From Burkholderiales bacterium (GTDB lineage: Bacteria > Pseudomonadota > Gammaproteobacteria > Burkholderiales > Burkholderiaceae_C): DNA of 34,795 nt. This document shows, one piece after another, positions 1 through 11,730 of this stretch (its first letter is position 1; every line of letters begins with the position of its first letter). The stretch covers positions 1-34,795 of the forward strand of contig JAUVYR010000012.1 in NCBI GenBank assembly GCA_030602985.1, written 5' to 3'. The notes beneath the pieces were generated by a model that had not been told where the DNA came from, did no database searches, and worked only from the letters and a program-made list of their open reading frames with translations. The translations under genes were made by a program, and so were the position numbers.

Positions 1-413
1 TCGATCAGCAGCACGCGCGCCAGGGCGTGCGGCAGGGTCATGTCGGACAAGCGGATGCGCAGGTGCGCGGCGGCCTTGAAGGCCGGGTCCAGACCGTCGG
101 GCCCACCGATGACCAGGGCCACATCATCACCCCCCATCTGCCATTCCCGCAGGTGCTTGGCCAGGGCCACGGTGGTGAGTGCCGTGCCACGCTCGTCGAG
201 AGCCACCACGCGCGCGCCTTTGGGGATGGCCGCCTCGATGCGGGCGCGCTCCGCCGTCAGGAGGGTGTCCAGCGATTTGGAGCCACGCGGCTCGGTCTTG
301 ACGGTCTTGACCTCCACCCGGCAATCGGGTGGAAAGCGCTTGGCGTAATCGTCGTAGGCGGTTTGGGCCCAGTCGGGCATGCGCTGCCCGACCGCGACGA
401 TCACGAGCTTCAT
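1..413 (-). CDS. rlmH: 23S rRNA (pseudouridine1915-N3)-methyltransferase RlmH, 3' end cut by window edge
   Basis: Minus-strand reading from 413: [39 protein letters not shown]...[35 protein letters not shown], typical RlmH/YbeA; overlaps the rsfS stop by 4 bp. Confidence 0.93.
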   Translation of the reverse strand, partial: MKLVIVAVGQRMPDWAQTAYDDYAKRFPPDCRVEVKTVKTEPRGSKSLDTLLTAERARIEAAIPKGARVVALDERGTALTTVALAKHLREWQMGGDDVALVIGGPDGLDPAFKAAAHLRIRLSDMTLPHALARVLLI

Positions 414-1135
414 GCCTTGGGCTTGCGGGCAGGGGCCTTCTTGGCCGCGGCTTTTTTCGCGGCCGGCTTCTTGGCCTCCGCCCCAACCTTGACCACCTTC
501 ACGGGCGTGCTGCGTGCAACCCCCGTGGCTTTGCCTGCGGGTTGGCTGGCGGTCTTGCGGGCAGGGGTGGCTTTGCCAGCCGGCTTGGCGGACTTGGTAT
601 TGTTGTTCGGCTTGACGGGCTTTGCAGCTGCCTGAGCGGCCAGCGCCGCCGCGGCCGTCTTGCGCACCTTTTTCGCGGGAACGGCCGCCACTTCAACAGC
701 GGCCTTGGCAGCTCGGGGCTTGCGGGCCGGCATGGCCATGCTCTCAGAAGGCTGCGCCACTTTGGCCTTGGCCGCATGCTTGATGCGCACCGGTTTCTCG
801 CCCCAGATCTCCTCGAGTCGGTAGTACTGACGAATGGAAGGCTGCATCACATGCACCACGGCGGCACCGCAATCCACGATGATCCATTCGCCGTTGTCTT
901 CACCCTCGGTGCGTGGCTTGTCGAAGCCGGCTTCACGCACCGCATCGCGCACACTGGCGGCCAGCGCTTTGGTCTGGCGATTGGACGTACCGCTGGCCAC
1001 GATGACCCGTTCGAACAAGGGAGACAGCGCTTCGGTGTTGAACACCTGGATGTCTTGGGCTTTGACGTCCTCCAGGCCATCGACGATGGCGCGCTGGAGT
1101 TTCTGGACGTTCTTTTTGGCAGCGGTTTCGCTCAT
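410..1135 (-). CDS. rsfS: Ribosomal silencing factor RsfS with long Lys/Ala/Pro-rich C-terminal tail
   Basis: N-terminal ~115 aa are RsfS-like ([44 protein letters not shown]...[29 protein letters not shown]), followed by a low-complexity basic tail. Confidence 0.92.
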   Translation of the reverse strand: MSETAAKKNVQKLQRAIVDGLEDVKAQDIQVFNTEALSPLFERVIVASGTSNRQTKALAASVRDAVREAGFDKPRTEGEDNGEWIIVDCGAAVVHVMQPSIRQYYRLEEIWGEKPVRIKHAAKAKVAQPSESMAMPARKPRAAKAAVEVAAVPAKKVRKTAAAALAAQAAAKPVKPNNNTKSAKPAGKATPARKTASQPAGKATGVARSTPVKVVKVGAEAKKPAAKKAAAKKAPARKPKA

Positions 1136-1779
1136 GTAGGCGTTTCGTAAAGGTGATGATCGGAAATATAACGCGCAACGCCCGCGGGCACCAGCACCTC
1201 GAGATCGGGGTGTCGACGGCTCTGGCCATGCACGTGCGCACGAATGGCGGTGGAACTGGTGGGATGCAAGGGCATGTCCAGGCGTTCAAACGGAATGCCG
1301 ACTGCGTTCAGGTCGGCCTCGACGGCTTCTTGTTCATCGGCTTCGGCAGCGATGTGTATGGGCCGATTGGCCACGGCCAGCGTGGCATAGCTGAGCACCT
1401 CCTCCCATCGGCTCCATTGGCGGAACGCCATCAGTTGGTCAGCCCCGAGGACCAGATACAACCGGGCACCCGGGTATTGAACGGCCAACTCGCTGAGGGT
1501 ATCGGCCGTGTACGATGGCCCTTCCCGCTGGATTTCACGCGGGTCGATATGCACACGATCCAGATCGCCAAAGGCGGCCTGGCACATGGCCAGGCGGTGA
1601 GCAGCCGGCGACAGTACACGGGCCTTGTGCCAGGCTTGGCCTGTGGGCATCACATGCAGAGCATCCAGCGCCAGTTGTTGTAAAGCGGTTTCGGCCAGCG
1701 CCCGGTGCGCCCAATGTGGCGGGTCAAACGCCCCCCCAAACATGCCGATCCGAAGCGGCCCGGTCACGCTCACAGCCAA
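1132..1779 (-). CDS. nadD: Nicotinate-nucleotide adenylyltransferase NadD
   Basis: [19 protein letters not shown] nucleotidyltransferase motif, [14 protein letters not shown]; neighbours rsfS as usual. Confidence 0.94.
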   Translation of the reverse strand: MAVSVTGPLRIGMFGGAFDPPHWAHRALAETALQQLALDALHVMPTGQAWHKARVLSPAAHRLAMCQAAFGDLDRVHIDPREIQREGPSYTADTLSELAVQYPGARLYLVLGADQLMAFRQWSRWEEVLSYATLAVANRPIHIAAEADEQEAVEADLNAVGIPFERLDMPLHPTSSTAIRAHVHGQSRRHPDLEVLVPAGVARYISDHHLYETPT

Positions 1780-2690
1780 TCCCGGCGGACCAGGAATTCC
1801 TGGAGCAGGCGATGCTCGGGTGACCCCGGTGTGGGCCGCTCCTGGTAGGCCCAGCGCACCAGCGGCGGCATGGACAGCAGGATGGACTCCGTACGGCCGC
1901 CCGATTGCAGGCCGAAGTGGGTGCCCCGGTCCCAGACGAGATTGAACTCGACATAGCGACCCCGGCGATAGAGCTGGAACTGGCGTTCTCGCTCCCCGTA
2001 GGATATGGGCAGACGACGGTGAACAATCGGCAGGTAGGCGTGCAGGAACGCATCGCCCACGGCTTTGGTCATGGCAAAGCCGCCATCAAAGCCCAGCTCG
2101 GAAAAGTCGTCGTAAAACACACCGCCAATGCCGCGCTGCTCTTTGCGGTGCTTGTTGCAGAAATACTCGTCACACCAGGTCTTGAAGCGCGGGTATTTGT
2201 CGCTGCCAAACGGTTCCAGCGCCTGGGCGCAGGTGCGGTGAAAGTGAATGGCGTCTTCTTCAAAGCCATAGTATGGGGTGAGGTCCATGCCACCGCCAAA
2301 CCAGCTGACCGGCTCACCACCGTTCACCGGGGTTGCGGTGATCATCCGCACATTCATGTGCACCGTCGGCACATAGGGATTGCGCGGGTGGAACACCAGA
2401 GAGACCCCCATGGCCTCGAAGGGAGCGCCCGACAGCTCAGGGCGGTGCTGCGTGGCCGAAGGCGGGAGCCTGGGCCCGCTCACATGCGAGAAGCCGCAAC
2501 CAGCCCGCTCAAAGACCGCGCCGTCTTCCAGAATCTGCGTGATCCCATTGCCCTGCAGTGGCTCACCTGGCTCTTTCTCCCAGCCATCCGAGAGAAACGC
2601 ATGACCGTCGATTTCAGAGATGGCCGATGTGATGCGCTGCTGCAGCCCCAGCAGGTACTCGCGCATGGCAGTGGTGTGGGCGTGGCTCAT
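1770..2690 (-). CDS. hemF: Oxygen-dependent coproporphyrinogen III oxidase
   Basis: [83 protein letters not shown]. Confidence 0.96.
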   Translation of the reverse strand: MSHAHTTAMREYLLGLQQRITSAISEIDGHAFLSDGWEKEPGEPLQGNGITQILEDGAVFERAGCGFSHVSGPRLPPSATQHRPELSGAPFEAMGVSLVFHPRNPYVPTVHMNVRMITATPVNGGEPVSWFGGGMDLTPYYGFEEDAIHFHRTCAQALEPFGSDKYPRFKTWCDEYFCNKHRKEQRGIGGVFYDDFSELGFDGGFAMTKAVGDAFLHAYLPIVHRRLPISYGERERQFQLYRRGRYVEFNLVWDRGTHFGLQSGGRTESILLSMPPLVRWAYQERPTPGSPEHRLLQEFLVRRDWL

Positions 2691-3979
2691 CGCTGCAAGG
2701 CCCGGTAGCCGATGTCGCGGCGGTACTGCATGCCTTCAAAGGTGACCCCGCTGACCAGTTCGTAAGCCCGCTGCTGGGCCGAGGCCACGTCAGCCCCCAG
2801 GGCGGTGGCACACAGGACGCGACCACCGGAAGTGACCACCTGACCGTTGTTGAGCGTGGTACCGGCGTGGAACACCTTGGCGTCGGGCGCATCCGCCGGC
2901 AAGCGGGTGATGGCATCGCCCTTGCGCGGCGTCAGCGGATAACCATGAGCAGCCAGCACCACCCCCAACGCCACGCGTTCGTCCCACTGGAGCGTGACCT
3001 CATCGAGCCGCTGCTCGACGGCGGCCAGCAGCACTTCTGCCAGATCGCTCTGCAAGCGCATGAGGATGGGCTGGGTTTCCGGGTCGCCCATGCGGCAGTT
3101 GAACTCCAGCGTCTTCACGGCGCCGCTGGGTTCGATCATCAACCCGGCGTAGAGGAAGCCGGTGTAAGGGATGCCGTCGGCCGCCATGCCGCGCACCGTG
3201 GGCAGGATGATCTCTTCCATGGCGCGGCGGTGCACCTCGGGTGTGACCACCGGCGCTGGGGAATAAGCGCCCATGCCGCCCGTGTTGGGACCCTGATCAG
3301 CGTCCAGCAGGCGTTTGTGGTCCTGGCTGGTGGCCAGGGCCGTCACCGTCTTGCCGTCGCACAGCACGATGAAGCTGGCTTCCTCACCCTGAAGGAAGGT
3401 CTCGATCACCACGCGCGCGCCGCCTTCGTTGTGGGTCACGCCCAAGGTGTTGTCGACCAGCATGAAGTCGATGGCCTCGTGCGCTTCGGCCAGCGTCATG
3501 GCCACGACCACACCCTTGCCAGCCGCCAGGCCGTCGGCCTTCACGACAATCGGCGCGCCCACCCGATCCACATAGGCGTGCGCCTGGGCTGGGTCGGAGA
3601 AGGTTTCATAAGCCGCCGTGGGAATGCCATGGCGCTTCATGAAGGCCTTGGAAAACGCCTTGGAGCTTTCCAGCTGCGCAGCCGCCTGGATGGGGCCAAA
3701 AATGGGCAGGCCATGGGCGCGAAATTCATCGACGACCCCTGCGGCGAGCGGGGCCTCCGGGCCGACCACCGTCAGCGCGATGTTTTGGGCCTGCGCCCAC
3801 TCGCGCAGGGCGCGCACATCGGTGATGGGCAGATTCGTCAAACCGGCATCAAGCGCTGTCCCGCCATTGCCTGGTGCCACAAACACCTGCTCCACACGGG
3901 GCGATTGCTTCAGCTTCCAGGCCAGCGCATGCTCGCGGCCACCGCCCCCCACCACCAATACCTTCATCGGGTCACTCAT
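2687..3979 (-). CDS. purD: Phosphoribosylamine-glycine ligase
   Basis: [45 protein letters not shown]-grasp GARS motifs. Confidence 0.97.
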   Translation of the reverse strand: MSDPMKVLVVGGGGREHALAWKLKQSPRVEQVFVAPGNGGTALDAGLTNLPITDVRALREWAQAQNIALTVVGPEAPLAAGVVDEFRAHGLPIFGPIQAAAQLESSKAFSKAFMKRHGIPTAAYETFSDPAQAHAYVDRVGAPIVVKADGLAAGKGVVVAMTLAEAHEAIDFMLVDNTLGVTHNEGGARVVIETFLQGEEASFIVLCDGKTVTALATSQDHKRLLDADQGPNTGGMGAYSPAPVVTPEVHRRAMEEIILPTVRGMAADGIPYTGFLYAGLMIEPSGAVKTLEFNCRMGDPETQPILMRLQSDLAEVLLAAVEQRLDEVTLQWDERVALGVVLAAHGYPLTPRKGDAITRLPADAPDAKVFHAGTTLNNGQVVTSGGRVLCATALGADVASAQQRAYELVSGVTFEGMQYRRDIGYRALQR

Positions 3980-4701
3980 TCGTTGATATCCGCGTTGTGG
4001 AAGACGTTCTGTACATCGTCCAGGTCTTCCAGCACATCCAGCAGCTTCTGCATGCGGGCAGCTTCTTCGCCTGAGAGTTCAATGGTGTTGTCGGCACGCA
4101 TCGTCACCTCGGCCACTTCCGGCATCAGGCCAGCAGCTTCCAGGGCATTCTTCACCGCTTCGAATTCGCTGGGTGCGGTGATCACCTCGATGGCGCCGTC
4201 GTCATCGGTGATCACGTCGTCGGCGCCAGCCTCCAGGGCCACTTCCATGACCTTGTCCTCCGACGTGCCAGGGGCAAACACCAGCTGCCCACAATGCTTG
4301 AACTGAAACGCCACCGAGCCCTCAGTACCCAGATTGCCACCGTGCTTGCTGAAGGCGTGACGCACTTCGGCCACCGTGCGCACACGGTTGTCGGTCATGG
4401 TGTCCACGATGATGGCCGCACCGCCAATGCCGTAGCCTTCGTAGCGGATTTCCTCGTACTGCAAGCCATCCAGCGACCCCGTGGCCTTGTCGATGTTGTA
4501 TTTCACCCGGTCGGCGGGCATGTTGGCGGCCTTGGCCTTGTCCACCGCGAGGCGCAGGCGCGGGTTGGCACTCAGATCCCCACCCCCTTGGCGGGCAGCC
4601 ACGGTGATTTCACGGATGATCCGCGTCCAGATCTTGCCCCGCTTTTCGTCCTGCCGGCCTTTGCGGTGCTGAATATTGGCCCACTTGGAATGCCCTGCCA
4701 T
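3976..4701 (-). CDS. yebC: YebC/PmpR family transcriptional regulator
   Basis: [60 protein letters not shown]. Confidence 0.96.
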   Translation of the reverse strand: MAGHSKWANIQHRKGRQDEKRGKIWTRIIREITVAARQGGGDLSANPRLRLAVDKAKAANMPADRVKYNIDKATGSLDGLQYEEIRYEGYGIGGAAIIVDTMTDNRVRTVAEVRHAFSKHGGNLGTEGSVAFQFKHCGQLVFAPGTSEDKVMEVALEAGADDVITDDDGAIEVITAPSEFEAVKNALEAAGLMPEVAEVTMRADNTIELSGEEAARMQKLLDVLEDLDDVQNVFHNADINE

Positions 4702-4783
4702 GCAATAAACCCCGGGTTGTCTTGGTAAAGATGAAAAAAGGCCCCTATTGTAAAAGGGCTGGCCAGCCGCCCCGTTTCCTGTC

Positions 4784-4812
4784 TTGTTGCGGTTTTGAAT
4801 CCCCTGTAGACT
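4784..4812 (+). promoter_or_regulatory. Candidate sigma70-like promoter for the MCP gene
   Basis: TTGTTG-N17-TAGACT upstream of the 4840 start; pattern match only. Confidence 0.3.
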
Positions 4813-4839
4813 GGCCAGTCAGCCACCACACCCCAAGCC

Positions 4840-6435
4840 ATGAACGCTGAATCGTCACGCACCGCACGCATTCCCATGCGGATCAAGCTTTTGCTCAACT
4901 TCGGCCTGCTGTTCGGCCTGGTGATGGGGGCCATGGTGGTGACCTGGCTGACCCTGAACCACATCGAAAAGCAGGCGAAACTCATCACCGACCAATACGA
5001 GCCTCAGGTCAGCCGCATATCGCAGGTCGAACTCCTGATGATCCGGATTTCCCTTGAAGCCCGTCACGCCATGCTCTCGGCCGACAACCCGGCCGATCTG
5101 CAAGCCACTCTGGACACGATTGGGCGGTTGCGCCGCGAAAAGCTGGTCTTGCTCGAAGAGATCGAAGGCCACCTCACCAGCGCCGAAGAACGGGCCATTC
5201 TGAACCGAATCCGGCAGTCGGACGAACGCTTCTGGGGTCTGGCGGGTGAGACCGTCAGCCTGGTGACGGCCGGTGATGTCGAACGCGCATTCAACCTGCT
5301 CAAATCCGACCTGGTGCCGGCCAGGAACACCCAGCTCGGTCATATCAACGACCAGAAAGTCTTGCAGCGCAACCTGATGAACCAGGCACTGAGCGACGCC
5401 AGCGAGGTGGCCTTGCGGGTCAAAGTGGGGCTGGCTGGGTTTGTCACCCTGGCGCTGTTGCTGATTGCCTTCAACATTTATCGACTGGTGTCCATGATGC
5501 AAGGCGCATTTGCCCGCGCCCAATCGGTCACCACCCGCATCGCTGGAGGCGAATTTGGAACCGACGCCTACGTCCGCCGTGGCGACGAGTTTGGCGAATT
5601 GTTTGCCTCGATTGTGGAAATGAAGGAACGGCTGAACCGGGTGGTCAACCGGGTTCGTGAGGCCTCTACCCACATTGTGCATGCGGCCGAGTCGCTGGAT
5701 GAGACCAACCAGCAGCTCAAAGACTCTGCCCTGACGCAACAGGAGGCGATTCGGCAATCGGTCAGCGGCACCCACGAAATGGTCCAGGCCGTAAGCGACA
5801 GTGCCCAAGCCACCGATGAAGTCAACCGCCTGGCGACCCAGGCCAGCGATGTGGCCAAGCAAGGTGGGCAGGCGGTGCAGCAAGTCGTCGACGAGATGCA
5901 GCAGATTGGTCAGGCGTCGAACAAGATTTCGGAAATCGTCGCCGTGATTGACGGAATCGCCTTCCAGACCAACATCCTGGCCCTGAACGCCGCCGTTGAA
6001 GCGGCGCGGGCAGGCGAGCAAGGCCGCGGCTTTGCCGTGGTGGCCGCAGAGGTACGCAACCTTGCCCAACGCAGCGCCCAGGCAGCCAAGGAAGTCAAGG
6101 CCCTGATCGAGAATTCCGCCCAGCGGGTAGGCAGCGGGGCTGCCGCTGCCAGCCACGCCGGGCAGACCATGCAGGCGCTGCTGCAGGCCGTTGCCCAGTT
6201 GTCAGAGCGCATGGCCGACATTTCTGCAGCCACCCACCGCCAACGCGAGACCGCAAGCCTGATGGATGAGTCCATCGGCCGGGTGAATCAGGTGGCCGAA
6301 GCCAATGTGCAGCTGGTTGAGCAGTCCTATTCCACCGCAGCGGCCCTGCGGCACGAGGCCCGTACACTGGATGACGCCATTTCAGCGTTCAACCTGGAGG
6401 CCTTTGCCGATGCAACAAGCCGCCAGCCCACATAA
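4840..6435 (+). CDS. Methyl-accepting chemotaxis protein
   Basis: N-terminal TM, periplasmic helical region, second TM, HAMP-like segment, and signalling hairpin core [54 protein letters not shown]. Confidence 0.95.
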   Translation: MNAESSRTARIPMRIKLLLNFGLLFGLVMGAMVVTWLTLNHIEKQAKLITDQYEPQVSRISQVELLMIRISLEARHAMLSADNPADLQATLDTIGRLRREKLVLLEEIEGHLTSAEERAILNRIRQSDERFWGLAGETVSLVTAGDVERAFNLLKSDLVPARNTQLGHINDQKVLQRNLMNQALSDASEVALRVKVGLAGFVTLALLLIAFNIYRLVSMMQGAFARAQSVTTRIAGGEFGTDAYVRRGDEFGELFASIVEMKERLNRVVNRVREASTHIVHAAESLDETNQQLKDSALTQQEAIRQSVSGTHEMVQAVSDSAQATDEVNRLATQASDVAKQGGQAVQQVVDEMQQIGQASNKISEIVAVIDGIAFQTNILALNAAVEAARAGEQGRGFAVVAAEVRNLAQRSAQAAKEVKALIENSAQRVGSGAAAASHAGQTMQALLQAVAQLSERMADISAATHRQRETASLMDESIGRVNQVAEANVQLVEQSYSTAAALRHEARTLDDAISAFNLEAFADATSRQPT

Positions 6436-6471
6436 AACCAAGACCGTCTGTCAACCTCTTCAGGATTCACC

Positions 6472-7980
6472 ATGGCAGAGCCCTTGCTGATTGCCAAAAA
6501 CCACTTCACCTCCTGTGTTTTGCTGCCCGACAAAGCCAACCGGCACGGATTGATCACCGGCGCCACAGGCACAGGCAAAACCGTGACTCTGCAAACCCTG
6601 GCCGAGGGTTTCTCGCGCATCGGAGTCCCGGTTTTCATGGCCGATGTGAAAGGCGACCTGACCGGCGTCAGTCAGCGCGGCTCCATAGCTGGCAAACTGG
6701 CCCAAGTGCTGCACGAACGTGGCATTGAGTTGCCTGCCCCGGTGGCCTGCCCGACCACGCTCTGGGACGTTTTCGGCGAGCAGGGCCACCCGGTTCGGGC
6801 CACGGTGAGCGACATGGGGCCGCTCCTGCTGGCCCGCATGCTCAACCTGAACGAGACGCAGACCGGTGTACTGAATCTGGTGTTCAAGATCGCTGACGAC
6901 AACGGCCTCTTGTTGCTGGACATGAAAGACCTTCGGGCCATGTTGCAGCACGTGGGCGATAACGCCAAGCAGTTCACGACCGAATACGGCAACATCAGCG
7001 CGGCCAGCGTGGGTGCCATCCAGCGTGGCTTGCTCCAGATTGAGCAACAGGGCGGTGACCGGTTTTTCGGCGAGCCCATGCTCGACATCCACGATTTGAT
7101 GCAGACCGTGGAGGGCCAGGGCGTCATCAACATTCTGGCAGCGGACAAACTGCTCAACGCGCCGCGACTCTACAGCACCTTCTTGTTGTGGATGCTGAGC
7201 GAGCTGTTCGAACAGCTGCCTGAAATCGGTGACCCGGAGAAACCCAAGCTGGTGTTTTTCTTTGACGAAGCCCATCTGCTGTTCAAGGATGCGCCCAAGG
7301 TGCTGATCGAGCGGATCGAGCTCGTGGTCAGGCTGGTCCGATCCAAAGGCGTGGGGGTTTACTTCGTGACGCAGAACCCGCTCGACATTCCTGACAGTGT
7401 GCTGGGGCAACTGGGTAACCGGGTCCAGCACGCGCTGCGCGCCTTCACCCCTCGAGACCAGAAAGCCGTCAAAGCCACGGCCCAGACCATGCGCCCCAAG
7501 GCCGGGCTGGACATTGAAGCGGCCATCACAGAACTGGCGGTGGGCGAAGCCTTGGTGAGCTTTCTGGATGCCAAGGGGCGGCCCTGCGAAACAGAACGGG
7601 TGTATGTGCTCCCACCCGGCAGCCAGATTGGCCCCATCACGCCCCAGCAGCGTCAAACCCTGCTGAGGCAATCACTGGTCACAGGGGTATACGATCAGGC
7701 CGTCGACCGCGACAGCGCCTATGAAATGCTCAGGCAGAATGCGGCACAAAGAGGCAGCGCACCAGCCATCAACCGCACTGGCGATGCCCAGAATGCAGCG
7801 CCTGCCGCTGCAGGCAGCAAAGTCAACGAAGTGCTGTTTGGTCGCACCGGCCCACGTGGAGGCCAGTACGACGGCTTGGTTCAAACCATGGCCAAGACAG
7901 CCGTTCGAACGGTCGGCTCCAGCTTGGGGCGCCAGTTGGTTCGTGGACTCCTGGGCGGCCTGATAGGGGGCAGGCGTTAA
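6472..7980 (+). CDS. HerA-like ATPase / DUF853 family protein
   Basis: [41 protein letters not shown] Walker A and [14 protein letters not shown] Walker B, typical of DUF853. Confidence 0.9.
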   Translation: MAEPLLIAKNHFTSCVLLPDKANRHGLITGATGTGKTVTLQTLAEGFSRIGVPVFMADVKGDLTGVSQRGSIAGKLAQVLHERGIELPAPVACPTTLWDVFGEQGHPVRATVSDMGPLLLARMLNLNETQTGVLNLVFKIADDNGLLLLDMKDLRAMLQHVGDNAKQFTTEYGNISAASVGAIQRGLLQIEQQGGDRFFGEPMLDIHDLMQTVEGQGVINILAADKLLNAPRLYSTFLLWMLSELFEQLPEIGDPEKPKLVFFFDEAHLLFKDAPKVLIERIELVVRLVRSKGVGVYFVTQNPLDIPDSVLGQLGNRVQHALRAFTPRDQKAVKATAQTMRPKAGLDIEAAITELAVGEALVSFLDAKGRPCETERVYVLPPGSQIGPITPQQRQTLLRQSLVTGVYDQAVDRDSAYEMLRQNAAQRGSAPAINRTGDAQNAAPAAAGSKVNEVLFGRTGPRGGQYDGLVQTMAKTAVRTVGSSLGRQLVRGLLGGLIGGRR

Positions 7981-8041
7981 CCCCTGATTACACAGCTTGC
8001 GTCATTGGCACTAAGATGCTGGTTAGTATTCAGGAGACAGC

Positions 8042-10255
8042 ATGTTTGATCCGATCTCCGTGATCGGTTTCGCGATTGCCACCCTGGCCTGCGCAGCATG
8101 GTGGATAGAAAGACGTTTGCGCCTGGAACGCGAAAAAAGCCAGCAATCTGAGCAGGAACGGTTTTCTGCCTTGCTGGAGCGGTTAGGCATCGGCCACTGG
8201 GTTCGCGATCTCGAAACCGGGCAGATGTGGTGGTCCAGTGAATTCCGGCGTCTTCATGGCATACAGAGCCATATCGAGGCTCACCGGTCATTCCTGCTGC
8301 CCCAGGTCCTCGACGAAGACCGTGACGCTTTCATTGCGACGCTCAAAGCCGCCTACGACCAGGGGCAAGGAGCCATTCGCTACCGCTGCAAGACAGAGTC
8401 GGGCGACATCAGGCACATGATGGCTCGACTGACGGTATCGGTCAGCCTGGATCAGCGACGAATTGCTTATGGATTTGCTCTGGACCTGACTCCCCTGGTG
8501 CAACTGGAAGAGCAACTGGCCGAACGGTCTGCCTATCTGGAGGCCATTGTCAAGCATCTGCCGATGGGCCTGAGCGTGTTCGACCACAACCTGCATCTGC
8601 GCTTCTGGAATACACGCTTCCCGGAAGTGCTGAACTTGCCTGGCGATCTGATTCGCGAGGGCGTGGACTTTGCTGACCTGATTCGTGTCCCTGCCCTGCG
8701 AGGTGAGTATGGCCCGGGGGATGTCGAACAACTGGTGCAAAGCCGGCGTGCGCTGGCGCTGAAGTTTGAGCCGCACCGGTTCGAACGGGTGCACCCCAAT
8801 GGGCGCACGCATCTCGTGATCGGGGAACCGATCCGGCGCAACGGTCAGACCATCGGGTTTGTTTCCACCTACACCGACATCACCGAGCAAAAAGCCCGAG
8901 AGACCGCGATCAAACAGCTGGCCCGAACGGACCCCCTCACCGGTCTCGACAACCGTGGGGCTTTCCAGACCGGGCTGAAGCAGGCTGTTGCGCAGAGCCT
9001 GCGGCATCAGCGCATACTGGCGGTGCTGTTCATCGACATGGACCGGTTCAAGGCCATCAACGACTCGCTGGGCCATGATACCGGTGATCAGGTCCTCATC
9101 GAAATCGCTGATCGGCTCAAGCGCCGCTTGCGGCTCAGTGATCTGGTGGCGCGCATGGGAGGGGACGAATTCGTTGTGGCCCTGACTGAAATCGACAACG
9201 CCACAGACGCCGGCCACGTGGCTGCCGAGCTGATCCACGCGTTGAGCGTCCCGTTCGTGACCCACCGGGGCGAATTGCACCTGTCCCCTTCTATCGGCAT
9301 TTCGCTCACCCCACAGGACACCACCGATGAAGCTGAGCTCTTGCGGCTGGCCGATCTGGCCATGTACCACGCCAAGCATGCGGGTGGCGCAGGTTTTCGC
9401 TTCTTCACACCCGCCATGAACGAGGAGGTGATGCGGCGCATCGACGTCGAACGACGCCTGCGCCAGGCGATTGATCAAGACGCTCTGAGCCTGCACTTCC
9501 AGCCCATTCATGGGCTGTCAGACGGCTTGCCCCTGCTCGGTTTCGAAGCGCTGCTCCGGTGGCCGCAGCCAGATGGCCGCTTCATACCGCCAGATGAATT
9601 CATTCCCATCGCCGAAAGCACCGAGTTGATCAGGTTGATTGGTCATTGGGTTTGGCGATCTGTAGCCCGTCATCTGGCCGAATGGCGTGGCGCCCATCCT
9701 GAGCTGGCAGCAGGGAACTGGCGCATCAGCATCAACCTTTCGCCACGCGAATTTGAACAGGTGAGTCTGGTGCAGGATATCGAATCTGCCCTGCATGCAG
9801 CTGGGGAGTCCCTGCAGCGTGTCACCCTGGAGATCACGGAAGGTGTGATGATGGGCGATCCGACCCAAGCCCAAAAGCAACTGTTGGCCCTTCGCGAAAA
9901 AGGTGCGCAATGCGCGGTGGACGATTTTGGCACCGGCTACTCGTCGCTAAGTTATCTACACCGCTTCGCGATCGACTGCCTCAAGATCGATCGGTCATTC
10001 ATCGGCTCACTGGGGCCAGAACCGGACACCCAGGCCATCGTGACAGCGGCCATTGGCGTCGCGCAGCAACTCGGCCTCAAGACCGTGGCCGAAGGTGTGG
10101 AAACGATCGACCAACTCAAGTGGCTGCAAGCCATGGGATGCCACGCCGCCCAGGGCTATCTGCTGAGCCGCCCACTGCCGGCTGAACAGGTGCCGGACTA
10201 CCTGAAACGGGTTCATATGGGGCTTCACCAGCCAGCGGTGAGCCACTCCGGATAA
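8042..10255 (+). CDS. PAS-containing diguanylate cyclase/phosphodiesterase (GGDEF-EAL)
   Basis: N-terminal membrane helix, PAS-like regions, intact MGGDEFVVAL and GFEALLRW, DDFGTGYSSLSYL. Confidence 0.95.
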   Translation: MFDPISVIGFAIATLACAAWWIERRLRLEREKSQQSEQERFSALLERLGIGHWVRDLETGQMWWSSEFRRLHGIQSHIEAHRSFLLPQVLDEDRDAFIATLKAAYDQGQGAIRYRCKTESGDIRHMMARLTVSVSLDQRRIAYGFALDLTPLVQLEEQLAERSAYLEAIVKHLPMGLSVFDHNLHLRFWNTRFPEVLNLPGDLIREGVDFADLIRVPALRGEYGPGDVEQLVQSRRALALKFEPHRFERVHPNGRTHLVIGEPIRRNGQTIGFVSTYTDITEQKARETAIKQLARTDPLTGLDNRGAFQTGLKQAVAQSLRHQRILAVLFIDMDRFKAINDSLGHDTGDQVLIEIADRLKRRLRLSDLVARMGGDEFVVALTEIDNATDAGHVAAELIHALSVPFVTHRGELHLSPSIGISLTPQDTTDEAELLRLADLAMYHAKHAGGAGFRFFTPAMNEEVMRRIDVERRLRQAIDQDALSLHFQPIHGLSDGLPLLGFEALLRWPQPDGRFIPPDEFIPIAESTELIRLIGHWVWRSVARHLAEWRGAHPELAAGNWRISINLSPREFEQVSLVQDIESALHAAGESLQRVTLEITEGVMMGDPTQAQKQLLALREKGAQCAVDDFGTGYSSLSYLHRFAIDCLKIDRSFIGSLGPEPDTQAIVTAAIGVAQQLGLKTVAEGVETIDQLKWLQAMGCHAAQGYLLSRPLPAEQVPDYLKRVHMGLHQPAVSHSG

Positions 10256-11682
10256 TCCATCAATTCACTGAGGATGGCTTCTGCCCGTTCGTCACCGCTT
10301 TCCATGGCCTGCTCGGCCAGTGCTTCCACCTGGTTCTGAAAGGCCTCCAGCGTCACGGCACCGCCTGAACCCTGAGTCAACCTTTGCATACAGTGGTCTT
10401 GCCAGGCCTGCTGTTCCGTCGCATCCAGTTGCTCCGGAAAATTGCGCGCCCGATACCTGAAAGTCAGTACGGTCAGCCGCTCATCGTCAAAGTGCGTCGA
10501 TCGCCAGTCGGGGGCCTCCGGCGGCAGGGCGCGCAAGTGGGCAAGCCGGCGACGGTCCTGCTCACCCAGAAATCCACCGTACAGGTCTTGTTCAGGGTCG
10601 GGCCGAGTGGACTCGGCCGTGCGCTCAAAGACCTCACGCCAGATCTCGCTCATGTCAGGCAAGCGGGCGGCGATGTCGGCATGGGCACTGACCTGCAACA
10701 GGTCGATTCCCCACCGTTCGGCGATTTCTGGGCGCAAGGTCTTGAGATTGCCCACCACCATCGGGGATTTGTTGAGGTGAATGCTCTTGATGGGCAGGCG
10801 AGTCAGCCCCTGCGGCAAATCCGCCTGGCGCGTGAATAGCCGTTCGCGGATGGCTGCGCTGTTCAGTTCAGCCAGCTCACCCGGGTCAAAAGCGAGGTCC
10901 CAGGCCAGCAACTCGTTGCGGTTGGTGGGATGGCTGGCCAGCGGCCACATGATGCCCAGGCAGCCCCGCTCCGGCGGGAACATGCCGGAGACATGCAGAA
11001 AAGGGCGCGCCTGACCCGGCGCCACCGGCAAGCCGATTTCATGGGCCACCTTGTCCTTCTTGTGCAGGGCGAATGCAAAATCGAACAGGCGGGGATGATG
11101 CTGACGGATCAGGCGAGCCACTGCGATGGTGGCGCGCACGTCAGACAGCGCATCGTGGGCCGACTCGTGCGCCAGGCCGTTGGCACGGGTCAGGTCTTCC
11201 AGCTTGAAGCTGGGCTTGCCGTCGGGCTTGCGCGGCCACTGGATGCCTTCAGGACGCAAGGCGTAAGCCAACCGGACCACATCCAGCAGGTCCCATCGAC
11301 CGCAGCTGTTCTGCCACTCACGGGCATACGGGTCCATGAGATTGCGCCAGAAGAGAAAGCGAGTGAACTCGTCATCGAACCGAATGGTGTTGTACCCCAC
11401 TCCCACCGTACCGGGCTGGGCCAGTTCGGCCTCGATGCGAGCAGCGAACGCCTGCTCGGTCACGCCATGGGCCAGACAGTGCTGTGGCGTGATGCCAGTG
11501 ATCAGACAACTTTCCGGGTCGGGCAGGTAATCGGGTGAGGGGCGGCAGTACAGCATGACAGGCTCACTGATTTCGTTGAGCTCGGCGTCCGTACGGATGG
11601 CGGCAAACTGCGCCGGGCGGTCTAGCCGGGGCTGCGCGCCAAAGGTTTCATAGTCGTGCCAGAGGAAGGTATGAACGTGCAT
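10225..11682 (-). CDS. sbcB: Exodeoxyribonuclease I
   Basis: FLWHDYETFGAQPRLDRPAQFAAIRTD exonuclease motif, GYNTIRFDDEFTRFLFWRN, HDALSDVRATIAVARLI. Confidence 0.94.
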   Translation of the reverse strand: MHVHTFLWHDYETFGAQPRLDRPAQFAAIRTDAELNEISEPVMLYCRPSPDYLPDPESCLITGITPQHCLAHGVTEQAFAARIEAELAQPGTVGVGYNTIRFDDEFTRFLFWRNLMDPYAREWQNSCGRWDLLDVVRLAYALRPEGIQWPRKPDGKPSFKLEDLTRANGLAHESAHDALSDVRATIAVARLIRQHHPRLFDFAFALHKKDKVAHEIGLPVAPGQARPFLHVSGMFPPERGCLGIMWPLASHPTNRNELLAWDLAFDPGELAELNSAAIRERLFTRQADLPQGLTRLPIKSIHLNKSPMVVGNLKTLRPEIAERWGIDLLQVSAHADIAARLPDMSEIWREVFERTAESTRPDPEQDLYGGFLGEQDRRRLAHLRALPPEAPDWRSTHFDDERLTVLTFRYRARNFPEQLDATEQQAWQDHCMQRLTQGSGGAVTLEAFQNQVEALAEQAMESGDERAEAILSELMDYPEWLTAGW

Positions 11683-11730
11683 GGGGCTCCATTACAACCG
11701 AACTCCAGTTGCTTGCGTTATCCTGCCCCC

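Noticed and set aside
4855-6156. 433-aa minus ORF antisense to the MCP gene
   Set aside because: Shadow frame; plus strand encodes a full MCP with the conserved signalling core
6460-7671. 403-aa minus ORF antisense to the HerA/DUF853 gene
   Set aside because: No recognisable domain; complement of a well-supported gene
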